A stretch of 64,000 nt of DNA from Deltaproteobacteria bacterium GWA2_38_16 (GTDB taxonomy: Bacteria; Bdellovibrionota; JACOXK01; 2-02-FULL-40-11). Below are positions 49,057 to 58,881 of this stretch, one piece after another (position 1 is the stretch's first letter; every line of letters starts with the position of its first letter). Made by a program: the position numbers and the translations under genes. The notes below the pieces were generated by a model. The model saw only the letters and a program-made list of their open reading frames with translations, searched no databases and was not told where the DNA came from. The stretch is from positions 62,001 to 126,000 of the forward strand of contig MGPE01000006.1 in assembly GCA_001797335.1 (NCBI GenBank), given 5' to 3'.

Positions 49057-52000
49057 ATGGAGAGCTCTTTTTCCCTATTTCAAAGACTTCTATCAGGCTT
49101 CTTAGCCCTACTCTTTACTTTCACCATGGTGTCAATAACTTTTCCACAAAGAGTGGCCGCAGAAACCCTCCCACCCGAAGAATTCTTACGAAATGATATC
49201 TTCTTTACCGCCCAGCGGATTGAAATGGTCAGTCAAAAATTAATCTATATCCACGAACAAATGAGGCCCAAAGAAAAAACACTGGGTGCCACTGAATTAC
49301 CAGGACTTAAAGAAGGGAGATTTTGTACCAATTGCCATGAAGAACGCCCTACAGGACCTTTGCAACTTCCAGAGTTTATCACCAATCCTAATTTTCTTAT
49401 TCCAAAATCACCTGCTCCGCACAAAACCCACGAAACACCCAAAGAAACATTTGCACATTTACAACAAGATATTTTGGATCTCAAAATTCGAACCGAACAA
49501 TATTTAACTTCAAATGCCGCCCTTCCCCTTCACATCACGATGATTAAGGTGTATCTAGCCGCACTCACTCAATATCTGGTCGTAAGTCTTCTCATGGATC
49601 CCTTCGGAAATCCTTTTGATTTGCTCGACATCCAATTTGGGCTAAGGTTTTCTCCAGAACGCATTCAAGAAATTAAAAATTACATTTCTGATTCTAATAC
49701 TGAAAAAACAACAAAAGATATTTTTAGTGTCCTAACCCATTTTGAAGATAATGCCCTTATTTTTTCAGATACATTTAAAATGAATATTGAGCTTTCTTCA
49801 TATTTAAAAGCTCAAAATGAAGAAGCTTGGCTGAATATCTTAAAACTTCAAACTACAAAGTATCTAGCTTCTCAATTGTTACACATTACCGACTATTGGC
49901 CAGAGGTAGGATATAAAAATAAAGAATTTTTTGGAAAACTTTCCAGATACTTTAGATCGATGGATCACCATTTTGGATCTATGATTGCTGAAAAAGAACG
50001 AGAAAAACAATCCGAGTTTAATTATTTTTTATTAGAATATATATCTTCAAAACCCATCCCAACGGTGATCACTCTAGAACGGTATCGAGATCTCATTTCT
50101 TATGCTCCTCGAATGGCAGAAGCGTTAGGAGATCACTTAGAAAATTATTTAACTCAAAGCCGTTTTATTGAAACTGAACAACAATTTACCCTGAAAGAAC
50201 TTAAAAAAGTTTTTAAAAATTACCCTTATTCTCTTCTCGATCGTAGATCTAAAGAGCTCGCCCAATGGATAAGAGAAAAAATTTTAGAGATTAAAAAACA
50301 ATTCTTTCACTCTCATCTTTTGTATCATTTTGTCCAGGAACGAGAAATTGATGAATCCAAAATTCCAGAATTAGAAGAAAAATATCTAAAACAATTTTCA
50401 CAAGAATTATCTTTAGATCTCATTCAAACCTGGGTCATCAATTTTCACTCTCCCAATTCAAGTTTAAAGGCTTCTGCCAAATTTTTAAAACTTACTCTAT
50501 TAGATGTCCCTTCGATGGTAGAACTTATTCAAGAAATTGATGATCAAATTCAAGCTCTTCTGCTCTATGATTTTAATAAAAGTGTTTCCTGGTCTTACGA
50601 TGTTTTAGAAGGAAGACCCGAACGTGCATATATGCGTGGTAAAGGACTAGCCGATCGTTGGTACTATAGTGGCATGGATAATGAAGAAATGAAAAGTATG
50701 ATTCCTGTTCCTCTAGATCCTTCTGTGCCGGATCTTTTACCTCCTGAATATTTGCCCACTATTAAACCTATTGAAAATAACCAAATAAATTTTGGAATCC
50801 TTTTATCTCAGCTCATTGCCCCTTTAAGTTCCAATGTTTTTTTATTAAAAAATATAGAAAAATTTTCACAGGCTAAAACCAAAGAAGATCTTTTGAATAC
50901 CTATGAAACTTTACTGACCGATTTAGAAATAAAAGTAAATATTCCTCGCCCTGAAATTGGGGGAGGCCATACCATCGTAGATCCTTTGAACATGCCCATG
51001 CCTGTCTATATTTCCCATCCTCAAGAACAAAGCTCTAGGCATGAAAAAGAAGAACTTGAAACAGCCTTAAAACACCTTCAAAAGCTGGGAGAAAAATTAA
51101 AAAATGTAAATTCCAAAAATACGGATACCTTAGATGATTTTTTTAATTCTAATAAAGAAAAAGTAGAATTTTTAAAAACAAAACGAAATACGTTTATTAA
51201 TCTTTTTAGAATTCTATCCGTTCCTCTTGAAGATAAGTTATTTCTACATCATATCCAAGATCTTCAAAAACAAGATGGTATCACCAAAGAAGATATTGAA
51301 ACTTTTTTAGCGGAGAGCGAAAAATATGCTGCGCAGTTTCCTGATTTTATTCAATCTTCTCATTATAGCTTTTTAAAATTTAAAGAAGCTTATCAAAAGA
51401 AAATTCAAGAATTTCTAAAAGCAGAAGAAGCCGATGAAATGATTGCCTACAATAGAGCTATTCTTACTGAACTTCGAAAATTAAAAGATGCCCTTTGGTA
51501 TTTTAAAGGCGGCTATGATCATCCTGAATATTTTATCAATGTCAAAGGAGAACTTTTAAGTGAAAGAACCCTTACTCAACTAAAAAAAGTAAAATCCCTC
51601 AGAGAAAGGCGAAAAGAAATATATCTTGATAAAGGAGGAGCCATTTTAGACCAATGGATGAAATCTTATGTGATGGCACTCATGACGCGGGAAGCACTGA
51701 TGACACAAGATGCATTGATTCGGAAAAATATTCATAAAGTTATTTCTGCTAAAAATATTTCTGACATTAAAGAATTTGTTTTAGATCCTTTTATTTTAGA
51801 TCAAGCTTTAAAGATGGTTTCTGAAGAACATCCGGATCAGGTCTGGAGAATTACTTCTTATCGGAAAATGCATATGAATCTTATTAATGAATACTCTCAC
51901 ACCTTGTTAGATAGCTATTTCCACGGCTCTATCCATAGTGTGGCGTTTTGGAGTTTACTCACCATCTCTATTATTCTCGCTTTTGTACCTGGGGGCCAGA

Positions 52001-52503
52001 TTCCTTCTTATTTTATTGGGGTTTTATTACTCTCTGACTTTGCTGTTCAATGCGGGCACGATCTTTATAATAGTTTCATCGTTCTTCCAGAAAGTCTTCA
52101 AAAGAAAAAAGATTTCTTTTTATCACAAGCTGAGGCAGGAGCGGGAGCCGGAGATTATGGAGAATTTGAAAAATTGGAAGAAGGCATCTTTTGGCAAAAA
52201 ACCATTGCGGTTGGAGGCACAGCACTCTTTTTTATCCCCTGGGCAAGATCAGAAGTAAAACGAGGGATGAGGCTTTTTTTCACAGACACTATGGCCATTA
52301 AAAATGCCCTCCTAACCTTAAGGTTCAGCGCAGATACAACCCCTGCCTTGGCAGAAATCAGACAGCGCACAAACCATCTTCTTGAACAAAACACATTTCG
52401 ATCTGGATTACCCACAATTACTCCAGAATTTGAAGAACTTTTGATAAGAGATCGAGCCAATATTGAAGAGGCGCTTAAGATTTTAGAAAAGAAGGCCCAC
52501 TAG
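49057..52503 (+). CDS. Very large exported helical protein with one CxxCH motif
   Basis: A 1148-residue protein. An N-terminal signal/anchor (LLSGFLALLFTFTMVSITFP) is followed at residues 90-94 by CTNCH in GRFCTNCHEERP, a c-type heme attachment motif, then about 850 residues of mainly long helices (coiled-coil stretches such as KHLQKLGEKLKNVNSKN), and near the C-terminus hydrophobic segments (LLTISIILAFVPGG, IPSYFIGVLLLSDFA, TIAVGGTALFFIPWA). No family recognised. It might be an inner-membrane-anchored periplasmic structure with a heme or metal site. A single CxxCH can be chance. Confidence 0.6.
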   Translation: MESSFSLFQRLLSGFLALLFTFTMVSITFPQRVAAETLPPEEFLRNDIFFTAQRIEMVSQKLIYIHEQMRPKEKTLGATELPGLKEGRFCTNCHEERPTGPLQLPEFITNPNFLIPKSPAPHKTHETPKETFAHLQQDILDLKIRTEQYLTSNAALPLHITMIKVYLAALTQYLVVSLLMDPFGNPFDLLDIQFGLRFSPERIQEIKNYISDSNTEKTTKDIFSVLTHFEDNALIFSDTFKMNIELSSYLKAQNEEAWLNILKLQTTKYLASQLLHITDYWPEVGYKNKEFFGKLSRYFRSMDHHFGSMIAEKEREKQSEFNYFLLEYISSKPIPTVITLERYRDLISYAPRMAEALGDHLENYLTQSRFIETEQQFTLKELKKVFKNYPYSLLDRRSKELAQWIREKILEIKKQFFHSHLLYHFVQEREIDESKIPELEEKYLKQFSQELSLDLIQTWVINFHSPNSSLKASAKFLKLTLLDVPSMVELIQEIDDQIQALLLYDFNKSVSWSYDVLEGRPERAYMRGKGLADRWYYSGMDNEEMKSMIPVPLDPSVPDLLPPEYLPTIKPIENNQINFGILLSQLIAPLSSNVFLLKNIEKFSQAKTKEDLLNTYETLLTDLEIKVNIPRPEIGGGHTIVDPLNMPMPVYISHPQEQSSRHEKEELETALKHLQKLGEKLKNVNSKNTDTLDDFFNSNKEKVEFLKTKRNTFINLFRILSVPLEDKLFLHHIQDLQKQDGITKEDIETFLAESEKYAAQFPDFIQSSHYSFLKFKEAYQKKIQEFLKAEEADEMIAYNRAILTELRKLKDALWYFKGGYDHPEYFINVKGELLSERTLTQLKKVKSLRERRKEIYLDKGGAILDQWMKSYVMALMTREALMTQDALIRKNIHKVISAKNISDIKEFVLDPFILDQALKMVSEEHPDQVWRITSYRKMHMNLINEYSHTLLDSYFHGSIHSVAFWSLLTISIILAFVPGGQIPSYFIGVLLLSDFAVQCGHDLYNSFIVLPESLQKKKDFFLSQAEAGAGAGDYGEFEKLEEGIFWQKTIAVGGTALFFIPWARSEVKRGMRLFFTDTMAIKNALLTLRFSADTTPALAEIRQRTNHLLEQNTFRSGLPTITPEFEELLIRDRANIEEALKILEKKAH

Positions 52504-52526
52504 ATCCCCGCCTTCGCGGGGATGAC
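52503..52526 (+). repeat. REP-like palindrome acting as bidirectional terminator
   Basis: ATCCCCGC-CTTC-GCGGGGAT stem directly after the stop codon of the large helical protein and four bases from the convergent gene's stop. CTTTT follows, so it can end both transcripts. Confidence 0.7.
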
Positions 52527-52529
52527 CTT

Positions 52530-53489
52530 TTAAAAAAGAGCCCCTGCGCAATCGATTCCGGCATCGGGGTGCCATTTTCCTAAAAAATAGACTCGTACTA
52601 CGCCCTGCGCTTGAAGAACTTTTTCCCAAGAATAATTGAGAGATTCATTTTGACTTTTATTCGTAAAGACAATGAGTTGATTGTCTTTTCGGCTACGAAC
52701 AACAAATCCATTAAAAAAATTAACATCTTTAATCTCACCTGAAACCTCTACCACCGCAAATCCACTCTCTTTTATTTTTTGAATCACAGCTTGAAACCTT
52801 GAGTCTTTTTGAATCAGAATTTTTCCATTGGGTAACGCCATCATCCAGGTATCAATGTGAGTGGGAAAATCTTCACCTATAGAAAGAGATAGCAAATTTT
52901 CTTCTTCAACTTCTAAGTCTTGAGCTACCTGTCTTTTGGCTTCATCAAAAGAAAACTTAAATTGAGCTTGAGCACGCCGAATCACATTTTCATCGATAAG
53001 AGCATAGGGCTTCCCTTCTCGTCTCCCCGAAATAAGCTCTCCCCCCTCGACACGAGTAACATTAAGTTCTTTCACAGGGCGACCAAGTTTATGGGCCAAG
53101 TTTTTGATCCAAAATGGATTATAGACATCACGATCGTCTAGCGTATAAAATGTACTTAAAGAAGGTGGATAATCTAACAAAATTTTATACTCTATCGGAG
53201 CCATTTGAAGAAACTCCCCTCGGTCATTAAATAACAGATGATCCTGAAACCATTGTCTCAACCGCGTTTCAACTTCAACCGTTTTTAAAATTAATCCTTC
53301 ACTTTGAAAAATTTCTTTAAGTAAATCTATATCTTGAATCCCGCTATACTCATACTGGACCTTTGGCCATGTTGTTTTAACGACCGAATGCACCCAGCCG
53401 TGAACATGCATAGAGCCATCTTCGGGAACGAGAGCAGAAAAAGAAGGAGCGGAGAGAAGAAAGAATATTATAAAAAGATATCGTTTCAT
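52530..53489 (-). CDS. Exported pentein-fold hydrolase-like protein
   Basis: A 319-residue protein with a signal peptide (KRYLFIIFFLLSAPSFSA). Spaced motifs match the guanidine-modifying (pentein) superfamily: RVEGGELIS (E148, G149, G150), PTHIDTW (H211, D213) and a C-terminal Cys in GIDCAGALF (C314). In agmatine and protein-arginine deiminases the equivalent Glu/Asp, His and Cys form the active site. Overall similarity appears low, so substrate (arginine residue, agmatine or other) is open. A periplasmic location would be unusual and suggests action on proteins or peptides. Convergent with the 1148-residue gene. Confidence 0.55.
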   Translation of the reverse strand: MKRYLFIIFFLLSAPSFSALVPEDGSMHVHGWVHSVVKTTWPKVQYEYSGIQDIDLLKEIFQSEGLILKTVEVETRLRQWFQDHLLFNDRGEFLQMAPIEYKILLDYPPSLSTFYTLDDRDVYNPFWIKNLAHKLGRPVKELNVTRVEGGELISGRREGKPYALIDENVIRRAQAQFKFSFDEAKRQVAQDLEVEEENLLSLSIGEDFPTHIDTWMMALPNGKILIQKDSRFQAVIQKIKESGFAVVEVSGEIKDVNFFNGFVVRSRKDNQLIVFTNKSQNESLNYSWEKVLQAQGVVRVYFLGKWHPDAGIDCAGALF

Positions 53490-53630
53490 AAAAAATAAAA
53501 ATTAGAAATACCCTATAACATGCTTCCACGCCTTGTGCAATCCGGACGGTTTTTCGTCCGCTCATAAAAATTCCGTCCGCTTCTTGTGCTCAAAACAGAT
53601 ATTTCACACTACAAATTGTGCTTTTTAACT

Positions 53631-53646
53631 TGGCACAAACTTTGCT
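53631..53646 (+). promoter_or_regulatory. Sigma54 (RpoN) promoter
   Basis: TGGCAC-N5-TTGCT with exactly ten bases between GG and GC, an almost ideal -24/-12 element. It lies about 75 bases before the ATG of the tandem-repeat protein. An inverted repeat CTTATCA/TGATAAG follows at about 53645-53668, and two copies of CGTCCGCT lie upstream (near 53555 and 53575). Confidence 0.7.
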
Positions 53647-53719
53647 TATCATGGTTTTCATTGATAAGGGCATGGGGCTCTTATAGAATGCTTAAACCTT
53701 TTTAAAAAGGAGATGTACA

Positions 53720-54259
53720 ATGACTATTACAAAAACAGACTTAACAGAAGCTTTAAATAACTTCTCTAAAACTACTTTTGAGCCAGCGTTAAAAAGATTA
53801 GAAGAAAAGATGGCCACCAAAGATGATCTAAAGAACTTTATTACGAAAGAAGATGCAAAAAACTTTGCCACCAAAGACGATCTGAAAAACTTTGCCACCA
53901 AAGACGATCTGAAAAACTTTGCCACCAAAGACGATTTGAAAAACTTTGCCACCAAAGACGATTTGAAAAACTTTGCCACCAAAGACGATTTGAAAAACTT
54001 TGCCACAAAAGATAACCTAAAAGACTTTGCTACCAAAGATGATATGCAAGAAATTAGTAAGGCCTTATTATTTATTACAAATAATACCTATACCAAAAAA
54101 GAATGGGACCAGAAATTTTCTAATATTGTTCGTAAAGTTGAAATTCAAATCGAACACTATCGTTCAGAATTTAGATCTGCTGTTGATGGCTATGATCACT
54201 TAAATACAAAAGTGAAAAATCACGAAAAACGGATTACAAAGCTTGAAGAACGGATTTAA
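53720..54259 (+). CDS. Tandem-repeat coiled-coil protein
   Basis: A 179-residue charged, probably coiled-coil protein. A short N-terminus (TITKTDLTEALNNFSKT) is followed by a run of nine-residue units NFATKDDLK (five exact, others varied) and a C-terminal helix ending [13 protein letters not shown]. The heptad-breaking nine-residue period gives an 18-residue helical repeat like that in Bdr or DUF1640-type proteins. RBS AAGGAG lies upstream, and transcription probably depends on sigma54. Function unknown. Confidence 0.7.
   Translation: MTITKTDLTEALNNFSKTTFEPALKRLEEKMATKDDLKNFITKEDAKNFATKDDLKNFATKDDLKNFATKDDLKNFATKDDLKNFATKDDLKNFATKDNLKDFATKDDMQEISKALLFITNNTYTKKEWDQKFSNIVRKVEIQIEHYRSEFRSAVDGYDHLNTKVKNHEKRITKLEERI
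53861..53995 (+). repeat. 27-bp tandem repeat, five near-identical units
   Basis: Five consecutive 27-base units encoding NFATKDDLK; units 1-2 differ from 3-5 only by ctg/ttg. Flanking diverged units extend it on both sides. Near identity suggests recent expansion and probable copy-number variation between strains. Confidence 0.85.
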
Positions 54260-54930
54260 ATTTCTACCGCAGTGCCGGTGGCAAAGATAACAAACGATTT
54301 TTGTTCAGGTAGGAATTTAAAATCAAACGTCACAGCAATCACTGCATTGGCATGCATTTTTTTGGCTTTCGCTTCTAAGGCTTTTAGCACTTTTGAAACT
54401 AAAAGATCATACTCAGAGCGCACATCTTCTTTTTCTTGATGGAGCTCTTTCATAACTACTTCTTCTGGCATCGTAATTTCTGTGGATACAATACCTAAAT
54501 ACTTTCTAACACTTTTTTCTGGAATGGAAGGCGCAGTTGTTAACACAACTTCCCCTTTTACAAAAAAAGGTTCTTCGGATTGAGATCCTTCGCTTCTCTC
54601 AGGATGACTTTTTTTAGGACGTAATTCATCTAAAGGTCCAAAACGAATATTGGCAGCTTCGATATCTTTAATTTTATCCACAATCATTGCTGCTTTGGCT
54701 TCATTTAAATGACTCACAAGGGCATGTCCTCCTTGGTTCAGTTGCTTTCGAAGAGAATCTAAATCTAAATCAACTTCTGAGGTACTTAAAACCTGATATA
54801 CCAATTCCTGATCTTCAGGACGATCGATGCCTTCAATTAAAAGAGCATAAGGAGAATCTATTTCTCCTTCTTTACTTTCCTTTAATCCTATTTCTTCTCC
54901 AAACTTCTTTATGTCTTCTAAATCTTTCAT
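54256..54930 (-). CDS. YbjQ/UPF0145-domain protein with N-terminal extension
   Basis: A 224-residue protein. Residues about 130-224 form a YbjQ-like (UPF0145) domain: [20 protein letters not shown], then a helix and [19 protein letters not shown] and [12 protein letters not shown]. The N-terminal part ([36 protein letters not shown]) looks like a small alpha/beta domain. The linker carries SHPERSEGS, the translation of an inserted repeat. Start overlaps the secA stop (ATGA), so it is coupled to secA. Confidence 0.75.
   Translation of the reverse strand: MKDLEDIKKFGEEIGLKESKEGEIDSPYALLIEGIDRPEDQELVYQVLSTSEVDLDLDSLRKQLNQGGHALVSHLNEAKAAMIVDKIKDIEAANIRFGPLDELRPKKSHPERSEGSQSEEPFFVKGEVVLTTAPSIPEKSVRKYLGIVSTEITMPEEVVMKELHQEKEDVRSEYDLLVSKVLKALEAKAKKMHANAVIAVTFDFKFLPEQKSFVIFATGTAVEI
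54582..54608 (-). repeat. REP-like repeat translated within the YbjQ-domain gene
   Basis: Minus-strand reading gives [10 protein letters not shown], the familiar peptide from GTCATCCTGAG...GATC-type intergenic repeats. It sits in the linker between two domains, keeping the frame. Confidence 0.75.
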
Positions 54931-57473
54931 AGTTTATTTCCACAGCACTTCTTATACTTTTTCCCACTCCCACAAGGGCAGGGATCATTGCGCCCCACTT
55001 TTTCTTGAACTCTGGTAACAGGCTTTGGAGCCTCTGCCTTATCTCGCCCCAAATTTCCATGAATAAATGCCAATTCTTGCGCTTGTTTCTGACGGATTTC
55101 TAAAACTTCTTCTTGAGTTAATCCCTGAGCCCTAAAAATCTTAGAAAGACTGGTTGCCTTAATTTGAAACATCATCCCCTTAAACATTTGAAAGGCTTCT
55201 TTTTTATATTCCAAGATAGGATCTTTTTGTGCATAGGCTCTGAGGTTAATGCCCTCTCGCATATGATCGATCCCCAGCAAATGATCTTTCCAATAAAAAT
55301 CAATGGTTTCTAAAAGCAAAATTCGCTCTACATGCCGCATGAACTCAGGCGTATATTTTTTTTCTTTTTCTTCGTAAAATTGTTTGGATTTTTCTTCAAT
55401 AAATTTGGCTAATGCATCTTGTTTGGTGGAAGGATGCGTAGAAGCCGTTAAATTCAGTCGAAATCCAAATTGCTGGTAAAAAACATCTTCCAACCCCTTC
55501 CAATCAAATTCATCGTCTTTAATATTTTCATTTCCAACAAAAGAAAGCGCTGTCTCCTCACTCACTTCATGAAGCATCTCGGTTACAATATCTCGAATAT
55601 TTTCTCCCTGCATGACAGTTCGTCGCATTCCATAAATGGCTTCCCGTTGAAGATTCATCACGTTATCAAAATCTAAAAGATGTTTTCTGATTTCAAAATT
55701 ATGCCCTTCAACCCTCTTTTGAGCATTCTCTACGGCTTTGGTAATCCATCGGTGCTCAATGGGCTCGTCTTCTTTCATGCCAAGAGTAGACATCACTTTT
55801 GAAATCCGTTCAGACCCAAAAATTCTCATCAAATCATCTTCCAAAGACAAATAAAACCGAGAAGAGCCAGGATCTCCCTGACGTCCTGAACGACCCCGAA
55901 GCTGATTATCAATTCGCCGGCTTTCATGTCGTTCAGTTCCAATAATCCGAAGTCCTCCTTTTTTCGCAACCCCCTCTCCCAACACAATATCGGTCCCCCG
56001 ACCTGCCATGTTGGTAGCAATGGTAATAGCTCCTGGTTGTCCTGCTTGAGCAATAATTTCTGCTTCTTTTTCATGATGTTTGGCATTTAACACGTGATGA
56101 GGAACCCCTTGGCGTTTAAGCATGCTGGCCAAGACTTCCGATTTTTCAATAGAAATGGTCCCCACCAATACCGGCATTTGTTTTTCATAGCGCTCCTTGA
56201 TTTCTTGAATCACGGCATGAAATTTTGCTTTTTCTGTTTTATAAATGACATCCGAAAAATCTTCTCGAATCATGGGTTTATTGGTCGGGATCACGGCCAC
56301 ATCTAAATTATAGATTTTTTTAAATTCAACAGCTTCGGTGTCTGCCGTACCCGTCATCCCAGCTAATTTTTCATACATGCGAAAATAATTTTGAAAAGTA
56401 ATGGTGGCCAATGTTTGATTTTCATTGGCTACTTTAACCCCCTCTTTAGCTTCTAGCGCCTGATGAAGTCCATCACTATACCGACGGCCGGGCATAAGCC
56501 TTCCCGTAAATTCATCCACAATAATCACTTCACCTTCTTTCACCACATAATCAACATCGCACTTAAACATGGCATGAGCCCTTAAAGCCTGGTTTACATG
56601 ATGCACGAGCTCAATATTCCTGGGGTCATAGAGATTTTCAAGCCCCAGTCTTTTTTCAACCTTGGTCACACCCTCTTCTGTTAGGGCTGCAGATTTGCTT
56701 TTTTCATCCAAGGTATAATCTGTTGTAGCGGACAATCCTGGAATCAATGCATTAATTTTATAATACTTATCCGTTGATTCTTCAGCAGGTCCAGAAATAA
56801 TAAGGGGAGTTCTGGCTTCATCAACAAGGATAGAATCCACCTCATCCACAATACAATAATGAAGCGGCCGCTGGGCTAAATCTTCCATTCGAAATTTCAT
56901 ATTATCTCTTAAATAATCAAATCCAAATTCGTTATTGGTCCCATAGGTTACATCACTATTATAGGCCGCCTGTCGTTCTTGATCATTTAATCCATGGACA
57001 ATAACCCCCACCGTAAGACCCAGCATTGTATAAATAGGCCCCATCCAGGTTGCATCTCGACGTGCCAAGTAATCATTGACCGTAATGACATGCACCCCTT
57101 TTCCCGTCAGTGCATTTAAGTACACAGGAAGGGTGGCAACCAGCGTTTTTCCTTCCCCTGTTTTCATTTCTGCAATTTTCCCTTGGTGAAGTACAATCCC
57201 CCCAATGAGCTGCACATCATAATGGCGTTGTTTTAAGGTACGCATCGCCGCTTCTCGAACCACAGCAAAGGCCTCGGGCAGTAAAGAATCTAGACTCTCT
57301 CCTTTAGATAACCGTTCTTTAAATTCAGTGGTTTTCGATCGAAGACCTTCATCAGAAAGGGGTTTAATAGAACTTTCTAGAGCATTGATTTTTTGAACCA
57401 ATGGTTGAATACGTTTCAAATAACGATCATTAGCACTTCCAAAGATTTTTTTTAGAATCGCTTCAAAAAACAT
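54927..57473 (-). CDS. secA: Preprotein translocase ATPase SecA
   Basis: An 848-residue motor of Sec export. Walker [21 protein letters not shown]-type [15 protein letters not shown], the helicase second half [17 protein letters not shown] and [17 protein letters not shown], and a C-terminal zinc tail [13 protein letters not shown]. Length is in the normal range. Its promoter begins inside the divergent CCA gene region; no clear RBS precedes the ATG, and the leader may be only about seven bases. Confidence 0.97.
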   Translation of the reverse strand: MFFEAILKKIFGSANDRYLKRIQPLVQKINALESSIKPLSDEGLRSKTTEFKERLSKGESLDSLLPEAFAVVREAAMRTLKQRHYDVQLIGGIVLHQGKIAEMKTGEGKTLVATLPVYLNALTGKGVHVITVNDYLARRDATWMGPIYTMLGLTVGVIVHGLNDQERQAAYNSDVTYGTNNEFGFDYLRDNMKFRMEDLAQRPLHYCIVDEVDSILVDEARTPLIISGPAEESTDKYYKINALIPGLSATTDYTLDEKSKSAALTEEGVTKVEKRLGLENLYDPRNIELVHHVNQALRAHAMFKCDVDYVVKEGEVIIVDEFTGRLMPGRRYSDGLHQALEAKEGVKVANENQTLATITFQNYFRMYEKLAGMTGTADTEAVEFKKIYNLDVAVIPTNKPMIREDFSDVIYKTEKAKFHAVIQEIKERYEKQMPVLVGTISIEKSEVLASMLKRQGVPHHVLNAKHHEKEAEIIAQAGQPGAITIATNMAGRGTDIVLGEGVAKKGGLRIIGTERHESRRIDNQLRGRSGRQGDPGSSRFYLSLEDDLMRIFGSERISKVMSTLGMKEDEPIEHRWITKAVENAQKRVEGHNFEIRKHLLDFDNVMNLQREAIYGMRRTVMQGENIRDIVTEMLHEVSEETALSFVGNENIKDDEFDWKGLEDVFYQQFGFRLNLTASTHPSTKQDALAKFIEEKSKQFYEEKEKKYTPEFMRHVERILLLETIDFYWKDHLLGIDHMREGINLRAYAQKDPILEYKKEAFQMFKGMMFQIKATSLSKIFRAQGLTQEEVLEIRQKQAQELAFIHGNLGRDKAEAPKPVTRVQEKVGRNDPCPCGSGKKYKKCCGNKL

Positions 57474-57486
57474 ATTATAACTTTAC

Positions 57487-57515
57487 AGTATAGTTTAAAA
57501 AATGATACTTGTAAA
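57487..57515 (-). promoter_or_regulatory. secA promoter
   Basis: TTTACA-N17-TATACT on the minus strand, with the -10 ending 13 bases before the secA ATG. A second TATAAT follows next to the start. It overlaps the first ATG proposed for the divergent nucleotidyltransferase gene. Confidence 0.5.
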
Positions 57516-58881
57516 AGTAAATCCCATGCAAAAACAAGCAACTTCCCACGCAACTTCTATCGTTAAAAAGCTTACTCAAAGTGGCTATAAAGCTTATTTT
57601 GCAGGAGGCTGTGTCAGAGACCTCATCATGGGCATAGAACCTAAAGATATTGACATTGCTACCTCCGCCACGCCTGATCAAGTATTAAAACTTTTCTCCA
57701 AAACTTTTGAAAAAGGAAAATCATTTGGGGTGGTTTCAGTTCTTTTAGGGGGGCATGAATTTGAAGTTACCACTTTCAGAAAAGAAGGCAGTTATTTTGA
57801 TGGCCGGCATCCTACAAAAGTAACTTGGACAGATGACAAAGAAGATGCCTTAAGACGAGATTTTACCATTAATGGCATGTTTTACGACCCCCTTCAAAAA
57901 AAAATCATCGATTATGTCGATGGCCAAAAAGATATTGAAAAAAAAATTATTCGAACGATTGGAGATCCCCGCGACCGGTTTAACGAGGATAAACTTCGCT
58001 TGATGCGTGCTGTACGCTTTTCGGCACGTTTTCAGTATGAGATAGCTTCTGAAACAAGATCTGCTCTTGTAGATTTGGCGCCTCTTTTATCAGAAGTAAG
58101 CTTGGAACGTATTCGAGATGAGCTTATTAAAATTTTAACCGGAGAAAATGCTCACCAAGGCATTGATCTTCTCTCTCAAGTCGGTATTTTATCCCTCATC
58201 CTTCCTGAAATTGAAACCATGAAAGGGGTTGCTCAACCGCCCCAGTTTCATCCCGAAGGAGATGTTTACATCCACACCCTTCTTCTCCTGGAAAATTTTA
58301 AAAAGCCTAATCCTGAGCTTGCCATGGCTGGCCTTTTACACGATGTGGGGAAACCTCCCACTTTTTCGGTTAAAGAGCGTATTCGATTTGATGGACATGT
58401 AGAAGTGGGAACCGAAATGGCTCAAAAAATATGTAAAAGACTTCGTTTTTCCAATAAACAAGTAGATCACATCACCTCCCTGGTCAGGCAACATCTACAA
58501 TTCATGAATGTAAGGCGCATGCGAAAAAGTACACTCACCCGTTTTTTAACTCAAGACCGTTTTGAAGATCATCTCGAACTCCACCGAGCAGATTGTTTAG
58601 CGTGTCATAAAATTTTAGATAATTATGAATTTTGCAAAGAAAAATTAAAAGAACTTAAATTAAAACCTCGCCCTAAAAAACCTTTGCTCACAGGAAAAGA
58701 TCTTATTCGACTGGGATTTACCCCAGGCCCTATTTTTAAAAAAATTTTAACGGCTATTGAGACAGAACAACTGGAAGGAAAACTTAAAACCAAAAACTCT
58801 GCTTTAAAATGGGCTCAATACAAATTTTCTTCTCATTTGCCTTCGAAGAAAAAACACAAAAAGAAGCGGCCACGAAAGTAA
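57502..58881 (+). CDS. CCA-adding enzyme / poly(A) polymerase family
   Basis: A 459-residue class II nucleotidyltransferase. GGCVRDLIMGIEPKDIDIAT carries the G-G-x-V-R-D and DxD motifs, EDALRRDFTINGMFYD and DRFNEDKLRLMRAVRFSAR follow, then an HD domain (AMAGLLHDVGKPPTF, 280-300) and a highly basic tail KKKHKKKRPRK. It adds CCA to tRNA or adenylates RNA. Two starts are possible, the shown ATG or one eight codons later; the first lies inside the secA promoter. The 3' end overlaps the subtilisin gene by 78 bases. Confidence 0.85.
   Translation: MILVKVNPMQKQATSHATSIVKKLTQSGYKAYFAGGCVRDLIMGIEPKDIDIATSATPDQVLKLFSKTFEKGKSFGVVSVLLGGHEFEVTTFRKEGSYFDGRHPTKVTWTDDKEDALRRDFTINGMFYDPLQKKIIDYVDGQKDIEKKIIRTIGDPRDRFNEDKLRLMRAVRFSARFQYEIASETRSALVDLAPLLSEVSLERIRDELIKILTGENAHQGIDLLSQVGILSLILPEIETMKGVAQPPQFHPEGDVYIHTLLLLENFKKPNPELAMAGLLHDVGKPPTFSVKERIRFDGHVEVGTEMAQKICKRLRFSNKQVDHITSLVRQHLQFMNVRRMRKSTLTRFLTQDRFEDHLELHRADCLACHKILDNYEFCKEKLKELKLKPRPKKPLLTGKDLIRLGFTPGPIFKKILTAIETEQLEGKLKTKNSALKWAQYKFSSHLPSKKKHKKKRPRK

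Noticed and set aside
53861-53995. CRISPR-like array
   Set aside because: Units are directly adjacent, without spacers, and encode an in-frame peptide repeat.
53692-54036. Minus-strand reading frame with a repeated SLVAKFFKS peptide
   Set aside because: It is antisense to the 27-bp tandem repeat of the plus-strand coiled-coil gene; the repetition is inherited and there is no RBS or promoter for it.
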